A DNA stretch of 64,000 nucleotides from Betaproteobacteria bacterium (lineage in GTDB: Bacteria; Pseudomonadota; Gammaproteobacteria; Burkholderiales; Casimicrobiaceae): the NCBI GenBank assembly GCA_013298695.1, contig JAAFIS010000007.1, positions 1-64,000 on the forward strand, written 5' to 3'. Both the position numbers and the translations under genes were made by a program. The number at the start of each line of letters is the position of its first letter. Positions within the stretch are counted from its first letter, which is position 1. The notes beneath the pieces were generated by a model. The model worked only from the letters and a program-made list of their open reading frames with translations, was not told where the DNA came from and did not search any database. This document shows positions 63,948 through 64,000 of the stretch, piece after piece.

Positions 63948-64000
63948 CTCGACGCAGTCATTCTTTTGATACGGATTTCGCAGAATTCGCAGGTTAGTGC

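Overview
The window looks like chromosomal DNA of a betaproteobacterium, probably Burkholderiales-related. It is moderately GC-rich, and the housekeeping genes are typical of that group: bioC-comF-trmL, metY, rsmE, holA-lptE-leuS, ssb with an MFS gene, uvrA, ubiA, typA, dsbD and a phasin-like PHA-system protein. No rRNA, tRNA, CRISPR array, prophage or complete insertion sequence was recognised. No replication origin is visible.

Layout. 1-3.2 kb: two large exported PD40 beta-propeller proteins on the minus strand (the first cut by the window edge) with a decayed C-terminal fragment of a third between them. 3.4-7.8 kb: BioC, ComF, TrmL, then an FAH-family hydrolase and an SDR dehydrogenase that may form a sugar-acid (L-fuconate type) catabolic pair. 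8-11.6 kb: a HlyD-type adaptor and a C39-peptidase ABC exporter; just beyond them, on the other strand, lies an unlisted 45-codon gene whose product has a double-glycine leader, the likely cargo. 11.7-13.7 kb: HD-GYP protein. 14.3-22.2 kb: MetY, alpha/beta hydrolase, RsmE, HolA, LptE, LeuS. 22.4-27.9 kb: DsbD, a redoxin, nitronate monooxygenase, a Cys-repeat exported protein, SSB. 27.9-37 kb: MFS transporter and UvrA, separated by about 4.9 kb carrying a diguanylate cyclase, a hydrolase, a YVTN propeller and a cell-surface-type protein. 37-49 kb: UbiA, an epimerase-like SDR, a 2Fe-2S reductase, GGDEF, DUF3047 lipoprotein, inositol monophosphatase, SoxR with a MerR-type promoter, glutamate-synthase-like protein, C45 peptidase and SDR. 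49-56 kb: TonB receptor, GGDEF-PAS-EAL protein, TypA. 56.3-63.2 kb: a plus-strand copper/heavy-metal cluster (HMA protein, MerT-like protein, His/Cys-rich proteins, TolC, multicopper oxidase, cupredoxin, CusF-like). An intradiol dioxygenase closes the window.

The most unusual content is not a protein family but the repeats. (1) Arrays of short perfect hairpins, each with a different stem, joined by a constant linker TAGGACGAC or its complement. They fill gaps next to holA, lptE, leuS, dsbD and the 7-kb SDR; the hairpin touching a gene is often an inverted copy of that gene's own last or first bases, and one array codes for the LptE signal peptide. (2) An 83-89 bp element made of two palindromes of the type CGCCCAATTTAATTGGGCG in at least seven paired copies, one of them in frame inside dsbD. 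(3) Several REP/REPIN-type families that supply stop codons, a start region or a C-terminal tail to neighbouring genes.

Signalling by cyclic di-GMP is well represented (two GGDEF proteins, one GGDEF-EAL, one HD-GYP).
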